Shown: one piece after another, positions 1 through 12,147 of the stretch
Numbering within the stretch: the stretch's first letter is position 1
How the letters are laid out: each line of letters starts with the position of its first letter
Source of the DNA: Dioscorea cayenensis subsp. rotundata
Taxonomy: Eukaryota; Streptophyta; Magnoliopsida; Dioscoreales; Dioscoreaceae
Direction: 5' to 3'
NCBI RefSeq assembly: GCF_009730915.1
Contig: NC_052489.1
Span: 558,001-622,000, forward strand
Length of the DNA stretch: 64,000 bases
The notes under the pieces: generated by a model
The model's input: only the letters and a program-made list of their open reading frames with translations
Database searches by the model: none
Told to the model about the DNA's origin: nothing
Made by a program: the position numbers and the translations under genes

Positions 1-289
1 CAATGGCACCACTAAGGGTACAAGGAAAAATGGCTGCCCAAATGGTATATATATTTAAACATTACTCTTTCCCATCATGCATGTTAAAGCAAAGATTTTT
101 TCCGTAAAATTTGTCAGTTCACCCTGCCTACTGTATACAATTCAGATATGTTTTCATTCCATTCTTTCATGATGAGTGTTTGACAGTATTTGGATGAACC
201 GACAACGTGTTAGTAAGCACTCAGTTACAGAAAAGGAAAATTTAATAAAAAGAGAAGAAAGAAAAAAGTAAAATTAATGGTGAACATAC

Positions 290-400
290 ATGTTTGCGTG
301 ATAATTGTTCCGCTGAAATTTCAGACTTTGAAGACATGAGTTGTGAGATGATCTTCGGCCAGCATCCTCCTGTCGATGATCCGGCACTGAAGCAGATTTG
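290..400 (-). CDS. Possible internal exon of an unrecognised gene running off the left edge
   Basis: On the minus strand a pyrimidine-rich stretch ending in TTTGTAG precedes 111 nt open in the chosen frame, followed by a GTATGT donor. The length is a multiple of three and the 37 residues include the run [19 protein letters not shown] do not recognise the family. Another frame is also open, so this could be chance. It could equally be an alternative 3' exon of the EF-hand gene, whose stop codon lies about 2.4 kb upstream in transcription order. Confidence 0.25.
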
Positions 401-2789
401 CTACAAAGGAATATGTAAGAACAGGATCATATCAAGTGGATTAAAGTTTTTGATAAGTGCATACTTTCTCATTCTTGATAATTCGCAGGCAAAGCAAAGC
501 AAATGCATGGTGTGAACTGTTCCAGCTAATGGAGGATCAAAGAAAGCATCATTTCAGATATTCAAATATTTCCATTACCAAGAAGACTCACCAGTCACCG
601 ATAGTTTGGGCAGGACACATTTCAACCACCAAATGACGATATAATATATACACACACATATTCAGCAGTCAAAGTACTTGTAATCAATACTTCCAAGAAA
701 AATTGCACAATAGAATGTTCGTACTGATTCTCAGAAGAAGAATTGAAAATGACTTCAGGTCAAATTGAAATGAGAGGTCCACTAAGATATCTTGCAGATT
801 CTACACTTGTATCCAATCATCGTTGAAGTTGATTAAACACTAAACAACACATTTGATGCTGGTGACACCAATATTACAGAAACAGTTAAAGTGATCAAGC
901 AAAAGATTCCTTGCAAGTCTTTTCTACGTCATGAATTCAGCCTAAGTGCAGTGTCTTGGTCTTAAGAATAGTTTGAAAATGACGATTCACAAATTCTTAA
1001 TACTTCAACAAGACATCAAGAAACTCAAATCAAGTATCACTTCAAGTGGGTGGAGAGTTTCATTATCAACCACAGGATATGCTCCAATTTCTACCCAAAA
1101 AAAGAAAAAGTAAAAATATGGAACACATGCAAACTACTAGTTAGAAGAATTGCACACAAAATAGTACACAAAGAATGAATCAAAGAAGTCTAAACTCTTC
1201 CACCTTTATCACTAAACTTCATGCAAACTCCACAGTTTTGGAGTAATCAAGTCTTAATATGAAGTCTTCACCATTTTCACATTTAATTAATATAGACAGT
1301 CTCTTTGGCACTGGCTATGATATTTCACAACTTCAATAACTTGCTTAAAAATTGACAATTAACACCTGAATGAGCTAAATTAAAAAGTCGATCTGCAACT
1401 AATAATAGTAGTTGAAGGGAAAAAGAAAACAAAAAAACAGTTAGCACCAAGGTCCATGACATATTCAACAAATGTGTGCGAATTGAAAATTCAAAATTTT
1501 GAAAGTGTCCCGATAATTAGTACTGTTCTCTTTTAATTTAGCATTAATCCAATCAGCAACTAACCAAAATATTCTTGTTTTTTTTTATTTTTGAATAATT
1601 CAAACCTTTATGATAAACATGACTTATTGATAATTTGAAGTCTGGCATTCGGTTACTGCATAATTTAAGAAGAGGCCTTGCCTTGATAAGTGGTCATTGA
1701 CTTGTTCTATTTAGAATATATATAAATAACAATTAGATTAACGGGAAAGGGATATGAAATATCATCATTATATATTTCTCTTTCCCTTATCTATTCCTTA
1801 TCTCTTTCTTATTTCTTATCCTCTTTCATTTTCATCTCTACTGATTTCTACATTCTCTATCTCATTACCAAATTTCCAAACTACCACGAGAATAATATTT
1901 CTACTGTTGCTAATCATTAATAAGCTATGTATGACATAAGAGGTAGGGAGGCTTGAGAATAGGGTCAGTAGCATCAGAATCAAGGCTAGCAAAAATTATA
2001 ATACTGTTAGAATTGTGTTATTCTGAAAATACTTTGGATTTGACGAGGATGTAATCCTTAATAATAACTTTATAATTTGATTCATAGTTCAAAGTACATG
2101 GGTGTTTGCATTGATAATGTTCAGGTATCAAAACTAATCCCTAAGAAAGTTCAGTGTATTAAATATTTCAAAATTCTTCCATCCACCAATCACTATTTTA
2201 TGCCAAATGGATTGCGGGGAAAAAACAAATATACTTGAATTTGGGTGAATAGTGTTGTAAATCTACTAAATCACCATCAGGTGAGAAAATATAATGATAT
2301 TAATTTATGCCTACCTATATGTAACAATCAACCAAAAAAAAGAAGGAAAAAACTGCAACTATTTATATAATTTCCCTAAGAAATGGAACAATAAATAATC
2401 AAATAATAGGATAAAACATCGCATAAGTCAATCAGGAGGCCATCATTTATAATTTGCTTTGAAGTCATGATTCAAGTAATGATAAATGAATCGTACATAA
2501 GATAATATCATTCCGTACAGCATTTCAAGTATAACAAATTTAAGGAAATACTGATGCAGTACGAAGTGTGTATCACAGTTCTATCAATTACAAAATCCAA
2601 AACATTCTGTGGCTGTCAAAGCAGAGCATTTTCTGTATATTTTATTTATGGATAAAAGAACACTTTTAAGTTCAAGTACAGAATCCAAATTTATAAGACA
2701 GAATTGTAAATGCAGAGGACTTGTAGATTCTCATATGAAAAATCACCAGTACAAGGGCAAATTTCAACCAAAAAAAAAAAAAACTTGCC
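401..2789. other. Non-coding, AT-rich spacer 3' of the EF-hand gene
   Basis: I see no convincing exon on either strand. The short ORFs here are low-complexity and have no recognisable domain. The right end next to the EF-hand stop codon presumably holds that gene's 3' UTR. Confidence 0.5.
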
Positions 2790-5700
2790 TCAACACTCCA
2801 AATCAATGAAAATTGGGTCCTCTTCAAGTTGTTGTGCAATCTTCTCAAGGATATCCTTCACAATGACCTGAAATGCATCTCTTTCCAAGTCTCCAGTTAT
2901 CTTGTCTTTATTGATTTCTGAAAATATTTGGTCATACAGAAGGGCAACTGCTTCACTAGATTCTGATGAAGGTAAGCCGAATTCAAGTCCTTCTACTTCA
3001 AGAAAACCACGCAGTTCCTTGTCCTCTTGTCCATTTGTATAAGTCTTCCATTCCAGAAATAATTTCTCAAGGACTTCATTGAATAGCTTCTGATTTTCCA
3101 AAGTCTGCAAGTAATAATTGAATTGGGGAAAATTGAATGCATTCAAACATAACGAATAGAGATCAATAATGTCAAAACAACATAACTACAGAGTATGTTA
3201 AACATTAATATAAGTATTATTCAATCTAAGCCATAGTCAGCAGTCACAATCAGCTGCTGAATTTAATTACTTCAGTACTGACTAGCGCAGGGATGCACAG
3301 GACTTGAAATGAGAGATGATGGACCATGTGATGATTAATAGAGAGGATGCACGTTGAGATCACATGCACATATAATTAAGGCAAATGGCAATTGAAGAGA
3401 CAGATCAAGTGAAAGTTGTGAAGAAATAATTGAAAAACTATACTAGTAAGGGGACCATGAACATCTCCCAGTAATCCAATATCAATTGACAACACCAATG
3501 GTGTTGGCCAATTCTTGAGAATGATTATAGTTAGAGCTTTAATACATCAAAATGCCATGCTAGGTAAATTGCATGATAACAGCTTGTCAGTCATACATAT
3601 TAACAAAATCTGACATGATGAGATTAGTAAAATAACGGAATGTGATAACGATCAGCGAAAAGTTTTTTTTTTTTTTTTTCAATGTAGAAATTATGTTCAG
3701 TAAGTCCTTACTGAACCTACAATTTATGATTATTATTCAAGAACTTTTACATGTTATATACATCACAGTCCAAATGGATGATCTACTAGCAACTAGCAAG
3801 TCTCCCAATAGGAGCATGCATCAGTTCAAGAGGTATGAACTATGCCCGCTTTCCAACCATACAACCATATCTCATATACACTGCAGCTTTCACTGATGAG
3901 AAAGTAAACATGTTTATGCAGAATCAGGTGAACATTTTATACTGTGCAGATGATAGGAGTAAATTGGGGAAAAAGGTAACCTCTTGTTTTCCATCTTTTT
4001 AAGTCATTTGTCTAAACTATCTATGGTCATCTATGCATCTATGATTGCAGAACAGCAGAAGGCAAAACTTGTTGGACATATAAAAGTTCAAGAGATGGAA
4101 CTTGGAACTTATTAAGATAAACTTTAAATCTTATGTTACACCAAAATCACTGTGTAAAATTATTAACAAGCATATCACTAACCACAATTCTTTTCATAAG
4201 CTTATGTGAGTAACTTTGCAAGCTCAAGCACATGACTTTTTTGAACTATCATATGCATTTACTCATAAGACTTCACATAAGTTTATTTATCAGCCCTTGC
4301 TTGAGTTTCATTCTGAAGTTATAAAACAAGCCTGCACATGAGCTCCAAACAAGCCAGTTCATCAGCCAATGCAAGAGAAGCTTGGCTCATTTGCTACAGA
4401 AGCCTAGGAATGGGACTTGAATTTGTCAATTTGAACAGACACATAAACAGACCATTAAGAAGCCAAGCCCTAAGTTGTTTGAATTAGCTTTGTCAGTCAC
4501 TTTGTTCATTGCCTTATGTACAATAAAATTTTCTTTATGTTATTTCTCAGTAAGACAATGGTCAAGGTTCAAGGATATTTTATCAGAGATTTTGATATCC
4601 CAGATAAAATGAATACACTGGGACAAGAAAATCAAAAGAACCCTATCATTGCATATGACTAGCGTATAAAAACTGGACATTCACAAGGAATAAACGCACC
4701 TTCTTCAACTTTGAGCCATTGATGACCTTGACTTCCCTGATGACAGTAACATGTTTTTTAGATAATGCATCTGCAAGATCTTGTAGAATAGTCTGAAGTA
4801 AATCTGCAAATTGTGATTGGCCCAATTTTTCTTCACCCTCAGCTCCATGTTTTTTTATGATGTTTGAAAGCAGATCAGTGGATTCTGATTCTAACAAAAG
4901 CCAAATACAGCAAAATATCAAAAGAGAAATTGAAAAAATTACAAAGTGCTAGATCCCCCAGGCAACCATAAATAAACCACAGTTTAGAGAGATAAGCAGA
5001 CTCAAAAAAGCATAGCTACATTGTGCATGTGTGAGTGTGGCTTTATGTGCACACTGAGAAAGGGAACTAATATATACTATATAGTGAGACTTCTAAATCC
5101 TCAAAATTGAGGTTAAAGGCCCAAGAATGTCTCTCAAACATATCACCATAACTCCATACACCACTGAACCCAATTTAAAAACCTTGTTATGGTGGAACAC
5201 ACACAACTATGTAACAAGCCAAAGCAATAATTTCTTCAAAGGGATAAATACCGCAAAAAAAGAACCCGTGAAAATAAGATGATTGTTTAGGTAACTTTCA
5301 ACCAATTCATAATGCCAACTTTTAGAATCACTCATGCATAATTCAATTAATGATGACCTCAAAAAAATCACAAATAGTGTCGCTAACTACACTTTGCAAG
5401 AATGGGGACAAGAATATGGAAAAATTTAAATAAATAAATAAAGCAACCAGATCATTAGCTATACCCTTTGTCATGCGAAGAATCCTCCATATATTCACTA
5501 CATCAGTGAAAGTTGGTGTACTTTGCATAATCCCGAATGTATGAGTTATTCAAATAAAGAAATGAGTATTTGGCTAGATCCAATTCAATTTATCAGCCAC
5601 AAACAGTTCTTGAAGAAATTGATAAGAAACCAAATATCGGAAGTGGGAGCGGCAAATGAGCAACAGTAATATTTCAGATGCACAAGCAACATGACCAACC

Positions 5701-6790
5701 TCGAATAGGAGGAACCCCCAGTTGTACCCCCATACGTAGAAGGGCATTTGATATATCATTTTTGCTAAGCTTCCCATTGTCATCTGCATCCAAATCTGTG
5801 AAGAGGTTTTCTGCTAACATTGCAAAATCATCTTCATCATCCAGAACAATCCGAAGAGCATTTCCATTCAACACCGAAACAACAAGAGGATCATCTATAT
5901 CACAAATACAAAAAGGTAAAATCAACTGAATAAAGTAAAAACAAGAAGAATGCGAAAGCAAATAATTAGCAAAAACTATATTCAAAAACCTTCAAATAAC
6001 ACTATAAGTCATATAATGACTTTGATATAATCATAGTCACCATTTTCCAATTTTTAACCTGACAATAAAAAGAGGACCATTTATAGCACAAGCAAAAAGG
6101 CAAAATCAAAATAAATTAGAAACAGGACACATGTAAATAGTCAATAATGAATTTCATACGAGCTTAATCAACATCTTCCAAGCCAGAAATCCATATTAAG
6201 ATGCTGTTATGAAGAGCAATCACAAATCAAGCAGGAACTTGTAAAAGATCGACATTTTCCCCCCCAATATTTGACAAACTGGTATAGCTCTCGATCAGCC
6301 GAGGATCAAGATACGCCTTTGTTTTTAGGCAATCGAGCAGCTGAAGCCAAAACTATCTACAAGCTTTCAATTCAGAGTTCTAGTCCAATACTCCTTCCAA
6401 CTATTTACCGAGATTCACGTAAAAAACATATGATAAATCGAAAAAACTCAGTGAATCAACAAATAAAATTCTCATTCAAGTGTCAAGCTTAACCAAACCT
6501 TTCAGCTGATCAGCGACGACGAGGAGGAACTTTTGGATCAAAGACCTGAGAGCATCGGAGTCATGAAAAACCTCCGAGAGAAAATCAAGATCATCAGCCT
6601 CCCTGATCGTACGCAGGGCGGTGGATCGGATGTTCTCCGGCAAAGAGATGCCAAAGAGACGCGTGGAAGCCTCGGACTCAGCCAGCTGAAGTGCCATGGC
6701 TCCGGCAACAGGGCCGTCAGGGACGGGAAGGCGGAGATCGAGATCTCTGAGCTCAGTCCCGTCCAGCACCACCATCCCTTCGTCCGCCAT
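2790..6790 (-). CDS. EF-hand calcium-binding family protein (four exons, 330 aa)
   Basis: Exons on the minus strand are 6790-6499, 5894-5700, 4890-4700 and 3104-2790. All junctions are GT-AG, phases join cleanly, and the total is 993 nt with a TGA at 2792-2790. The start is the ATG at 6790; a GTG nine bases upstream is in frame but not a credible plant start. Residues 133-144 form a canonical EF-hand loop (D133, D135, N137, G138, L140, D144), so at least one calcium site is expected. A second segment near the C-terminus (EINKDKITGD) looks like a degenerate loop. The first ~95 residues are leucine- and acid-rich with no calcium motif. No signal peptide or membrane segment is visible, so the protein is probably cytosolic or nuclear. 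The overall pattern resembles a plant EF-hand family with one good loop in a long helical protein; the precise role is unknown. It is transcribed divergently from H2A.Z. Confidence 0.85.
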
Positions 6791-6799
6791 TGCCAGCAC

Positions 6800-8430
6800 T
6801 GAGAACGAGAGCGAGACGGAGGACTTGCAAGAGAGAGAGAAAGACCGCGTGGTCTTCGTTATATACCGCGTGTTTTTGCGTATATACCCAATAAAATCTA
6901 TATAATCTTTTTACACACACTTTTTAATCGGAAAAGTCCCCGGAATATTCATGTATATGTATGTATATATACATATAAACTAAAAAACCTTGAAATTATA
7001 TGATTTTTCTTTTAAAAAAATGGTGTGAATTTATGAAATTGTTGGTCATATTAATACATGTCTTTTTATTAAATAATTTTCATGTCAAATTATAAATAAT
7101 CAAATAATGAATTATAATATATGAGCAAGTTAGGATTTGACAACTATAATTCCTTGTTTTGACCCGTCACTTCATGGTCAACTATAGTTGTAATATATAT
7201 TTATGAGGTTTATATATACAAACTATCCTGCATACCACCCTGTACAATTGTATTTTGACGGTATGATTATTGTTTAGATAAATACACTTTTAAATTCATA
7301 AAAAATTACACCTAAGTGAAATATTAACTTCATGGGATTATTACTCTATATGGAACTAAAATCAATCATAGCAAACCTATTCCACCCAATTTTTTTTTAT
7401 TGTAGTTGCATGTTTATCTAGTTTTTTGTAATCTCTCTTTGTGGTCATTTTTTTAATATTTATATTTTTTGTATACGTGTTTTTTTTTAATTTTTTTAAG
7501 GTTTAGTAGTCTCTGTATTTTGTTCTTATTTTGTTTTTTTAACATATTGTGATTTATCAACTTTTATATATAAAAAATTGCAATCGAAATTACTAAACTA
7601 CCCCAATGCAATAGCTAACTAATCCCCAACAAATCAAATCTCGCCACTGTTGAAGGTCTTATACTAAAATCCAATGGGTAAACCCGGAAAAAAAAAAATA
7701 AGCCAAAATTCGAAATCCCCACCCTTTTTTTGGTCTGCTCCCGCGTATGTATACATATCTCAAAGCAATCTAACGGTTCGTATTGCATACATGCCTTCCT
7801 TTTGGGCTTACAAATCCGAAACATAAACCGGCCCATAAAGCAGTCAAACAAGCCTATCCCTAAACTGAAATCCCCAAAACACCCCCAAATAAATCACTCT
7901 AATCCCGACCAAACCCAGTCACAACTCAATCCCTTATCTTAAAACTCCAGGGGCAAAAACGAAACGAAGGCGAAATTCGAAAACCCCTCTCTTTTTTTTA
8001 ATACTCCCGCGTATATAAATGGTCACTCAATCACAAACCGTAAACTTTCCTCGAGATCAAAACACGAAACAGATCTCGAAACGATCCAACGGACAGTATT
8101 GCAAATCAAGAGATAAAATGAAAACCAATTCTGTTGGCTTGTATATAAAACCTCCCGAAACCGACTCCTCGGGTTCCATTGAAAGGTCTTGGTTCTTTTT
8201 TTTTTTTTTCCCTCCGATCGCGTCCCAAATCCTCGTTCTCGCGCTCTAGGGTTTTCGAATCAATCCTCTTTTAGGGTTTCCAGGTACGAATCAATCCTTT
8301 TTTGCGTCTCCAGACTCTAATTGTTTTTGTTTTCTGATGATTTCGATCGATTTCCCCAATTGTTTCTCCTGATTTTGGTGTTAATTTCGGGTTTTTTGGT
8401 TGGATTTTTGGAATTAGGATCTTGAGAGGA
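6800..8430. promoter_or_regulatory. Shared upstream region between the EF-hand gene (-) and H2A.Z (+)
   Basis: About 1.6 kb separates the two divergent start codons. The EF-hand side has GA-rich leader sequence near 6820-6845. The H2A.Z side has two diverged copies of a module (7702-7790 and 7970-8107). Each carries a CCCGAA- or TTCGAA-type block, a poly-T run, and CTCCCGCGTAT, which resembles an E2F site. TATA-like boxes are at about 8013 and 8141; the second fits a start near 8170. Regulatory roles are inferred from motif likeness only. Confidence 0.5.
8284..8417 (+). other. 5' UTR intron of the H2A.Z gene
   Basis: CCAG|GTACGAA at 8283/8284 and a T-rich tract ending AATTAG at 8417 delimit a 134-bp intron just before the start codon. 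Two telo-box-like motifs (TCTAGGGTTTT near 8246 and TTTAGGGTTT near 8270) lie in the leader exon. Such motifs are common in plant histone and translation genes. Confidence 0.6.
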
Positions 8431-8434
8431 GGAG

Positions 8435-8924
8435 ATGGCAGGAAAGGGTGGAAAAGGGCTGCTCGCCGGTAAGACGACGGCGGCGAACAAGGATAAGGAC
8501 AAGAAGAAGCCGCCTGTGTCTCGATCCTCACGCGCGGGTCTTCAGGTAGGAGAAACCCTAGTTTGTTTCTTGTTTAATCAATGGATCTGTGTTTGATTTG
8601 GTTTGATTTTGGGTTTTTGCGGTGTAGTTTCCGGTGGGGAGGATTCATCGGCAACTGAAGTCGAGGGTGTCGGCGAACGGACGAGTGGGTGCGACGGCGG
8701 CGGTGTACTCAGCGGCGATACTGGAGTACCTGACGGCGGAGGTTCTAGAGCTTGCTGGAAACGCGAGCAAGGATCTGAAGGTTAAGCGTATCACGCCCAG
8801 GCATCTTCAGCTTGCTATCCGTGGTGATGAGGAGCTTGACACCCTTATCAAGGGTACCATTGCTGGTGGTGGCGTGATACCGCACATTCACAAGTCACTG
8901 ATCAACAAATCCTCCAAAGAGTGA
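8435..8924 (+). CDS. Histone H2A.Z variant (two exons, 135 aa)
   Basis: Exons are 8435-8545 and 8628-8924 with an 82-bp GT-AG intron in phase 0. The protein starts [14 protein letters not shown], has a lysine-rich N-terminal tail, then the H2A fold beginning [11 protein letters not shown] with [17 protein letters not shown] and the [18 protein letters not shown] block. The tail [12 protein letters not shown] and the GKGGKGLL N-terminus mark it as H2A.Z rather than canonical H2A or H2A.X. There is no SPKK or SQEF tail. In plants H2A.Z is deposited by SWR1 at +1 nucleosomes and at responsive genes. Length matches the family (about 134-137 aa). E2F-like and telo-box-like motifs upstream agree with a histone gene. 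Confidence 0.96.
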
Positions 8925-9039
8925 TGGCGATCATTATGTGCGGGTAGTTGTGCCGCTTTTTATGTCTCTTTATCCTTAGTTAGTTTAATTTGGAATGCTT
9001 GGATTTGTGATGTTATGAACTGATGCTTAGTCTTCTAAC

Positions 9040-9146
9040 TTTGACAGTTGCTAGTGTTTGTTCCCATTGTTAAGATTGGTGTTTTTATGTTTTACTGCTT
9101 GAACTCATGGTGTTAAGGATGTTTATTCTAATTTGCACTGTTACTT

Positions 9147-9182
<36 letters not shown>

Positions 9183-10200
9183 AAGGATTGTGCTTTTTAT
9201 ATTAGATTACTTTTATTTGTGATGGTAGGATTGAGTGGTTGGAGAATTTGAACTGTTGCTAGTGTCTGTTCTGATTGTGGCTGAAGGTTGTTCTGATGTT
9301 GTGGGTTGTATTTATTTTGATGTTAAGCATAATTTTGTAGTGAAGTTTATACTCTAATTTGTGATTTTAGGCCAGAATGCTTGGTGTAGGTTTGAATGGT
9401 TGCTACTATTTGTTATCATTGTCAAGTATGCTCTGATATGGTGGATTGGTTTGGTTTGTGATGTTGAGCATGAATTATTTTGTATGAATTTTACTTTAAT
9501 TTGTGATTTTAAGAGTGAATGTTTGGTGTAAATTTCAGGTTTCAACAGTTGCTTATGTTTGATATTGTATCATGGTTGAGGACACTCTTTTATGGTTGGA
9601 TTGATTGTTTGGATTTTTATTATGTTAACATGAATAATTTCTTATAAAAGTTTTAACTTTCACGTGTGACAATAAGGGTGAATGTTTGGTATGATTTTTA
9701 ACAGTTTGTAACTGTTAGTTATAATTGTGAAGGACTCTTTCATTGTGGATTGCATGTGCTTGTGATTTATGCACGAATTCCTAGTAATGCTTTTAACTGT
9801 TGATTCTGTTTCTTTGTCGTTTCCAAGGATGATCCTCAGTTTTGTTTGTTGGCAGCATACTTAAATTTGTTATGCCATCACTTGATGCTTTATCTAATTG
9901 ATTCTGCCTCACTTGATTCCTCTTATTATCATGTATGGTTTAGCTTGTAACTGTTGTGTTAATTGAATTTCCAAGGACAATGCCCTTTCACATGACTACC
10001 TTAGATTTGTGAACCTTTTGGTTTCAATGTGTTGTTGTTTTCAATAGTTGCCAATGTTATCATCATTGTCAAGGATTACATCTCTTTGGTGCATTGGTTT
10101 ATATGTGATGTCAAGAAGTAGTGCCTTTTCTTTTAATAGTTGTCAGGGAGAAGATGCTTGTTCTTACTTTGGCTTTGCTAGTGTTACCAATCATTGTTAA
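9040..10200. repeat. Decayed tandem array downstream of H2A.Z (unit about 150-200 bp)
   Basis: A core resembling GTTGCTAGTGTTTGTT...ATTGT(C/T)AAGGA followed by a T- and G-rich spacer recurs near 9047, 9252, 9398, 9545, 9705, 9948 and 10050. The linked phrases TTTGTGATTTTAAGAGTGAA and AATGTTTGGT also recur in several units. Copies are too diverged for a clean consensus by eye. A (TG)n run is embedded. No ORF is conserved across the units. Confidence 0.6.
9150..9181. repeat. (TG)n microsatellite
   Basis: About 15 uninterrupted TG units inside the decayed array 3' of H2A.Z. Confidence 0.95.
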
Positions 10201-12080
10201 AAAATGACTTCTTTTTACCTATATCATTTGTGGTTGTGGTTATTCTTCACGTGATCCTTTGTTAGGATTGTGCTGTTTCATTTGGTACTGGTATGGCTCT
10301 CTAATAGCACTGGCATTGAACTATGAAGATGATGTTTTCCAGAATGGTGGTTGGATTTAATTTCTTTTCCATGATTAGCCATATACACTTAGATTTGTAC
10401 CATTGAATGTAGAAATTGAAGATTTTATGGTCTCCCTGGCACTTTGGATGATTTGAATTTTTTTTTTTATGATAATTATTTTGGTGGATGATTTGAATTT
10501 GTTTGTGGGTGTGTGTGGTCTGCTCTGCGTCATAAAAAATAGATCATTTTATTTAAACTCAAGGGTCTATTTATGTCCATTTCTTCAATAAGTTGATTAG
10601 ACCTTTTTTGTTATGTGTGCATTGCTGGATATGTTATGGATGAGTGAGTTGTTTTTTGACAATATGCAACAACTGTCTTCAATAAATTTATGGTTGTTGG
10701 TGGTGGTGTATAATTGTGTTGAATACCAGTCTCTTATTACTTTTCAAGAGGATTGGTTAGATTGTTTCAATCTTTTGAAAGATCAAAGTTCCATCACTTC
10801 TATTTTTAGCTCTTTTGTTTTCTAAAAAGATAAGCTTCAATTCAAAAGCTCCCTCCCAATTTTTGGCTTCTTTCATTTGAAACTTCCCTCCAAAATTTTC
10901 GTTAATTGTTTTGTGTCTTGGCACAAGTTTCCCTCCCTTATGTTTTCAATAAAAGAATCTGGCCTTTGAGAATGAATGTTGATTTATATAGTATAAACTA
11001 TTACTAAGATTAGCAGTGGCCCAATTAGAGTATCTTCATAACAAAGATATTATGAATCTTTTATTATATATATATATATATATAATAGTCAAGTTTCCTC
11101 TTAAAAACTTGACAATGGTTTTGTTGTTGAAGAATTGGACCTCTTTTGGATGCATATATATATCAAATCATATTAACATGTGAAAGGAAAACCTCTTAGA
11201 ACTACTAACAAACATAGCTTTATTTGGTTAATATACTTTTACAACAAACAAACATCTTTCAGTAGCCTTTGTTTAAAAGCTCTTGGTATAGCTTGTGCCT
11301 TGTTGGTTGTTAGTTAGCCACTTAGCCCATGTTCTATGGTCCCCATTCTACATCATCTCAATTATCACTGCAAAATTATCATTTAGATTATTATTATTAT
11401 TATTATTATTAATTAAACTCTAAAATATAAAAACAATTTTAGTCCTATATATTGTTAGTAAATGTTTAAGCTCTGTCATTAATGGGTCAAATCCAGTCCA
11501 ATATTGTATAGTCCCCTACATCAGTCTAAATCCAATGTGTTGTAGACCTTTTTGGTATCTTTAATATACTACTACTACTAGTACTAGTAATAGTTTGGAC
11601 TTTGAATTCATTGAATGAATACTTATCTTTGTTTCACATGAACAAAGCTCTATTGAAATTATGGAACACATGTGACATCTCAACCATGTTCTTTATTAGT
11701 GTTTGGAATTGAAACATTAAAGATGCATGAATGCGTTCTAAATTTTAATTTAATTGTCCAAGCTACCTGCCAACTTCCCCTATTTCTTTGCATTTCACTA
11801 TAAAGTCCTTGTTTTCCAAATGTATAATTTTCCAATCATTAATTATTTTCATGAATTTTTTTTTTTAAAATAAAATATAGATGTTCATTCAATATATATA
11901 TATATACACAAGTCTAGTCTAGATTTGAAATATCTACGGAATATATGAATTTATTTCAAAATAAATGTACCAAACAACCATGCAAAGATAAGGATAGGCA
12001 CAATTCATTAAATAAAGATAATTTTAATTTAATTTAATTTTCTTATCTTGAGTTCATGGATGGTGGATCCAAACAAACTT

Positions 12081-12082
<2 letters not shown>

Positions 12083-12144
<62 letters not shown>
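12083..12144. repeat. (TA)n microsatellite, about 30 units
   Basis: Uninterrupted alternating TA over about 60 bp; the longest simple repeat in the gene-poor region. Confidence 0.95.
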
Positions 12145-12147
<3 letters not shown>

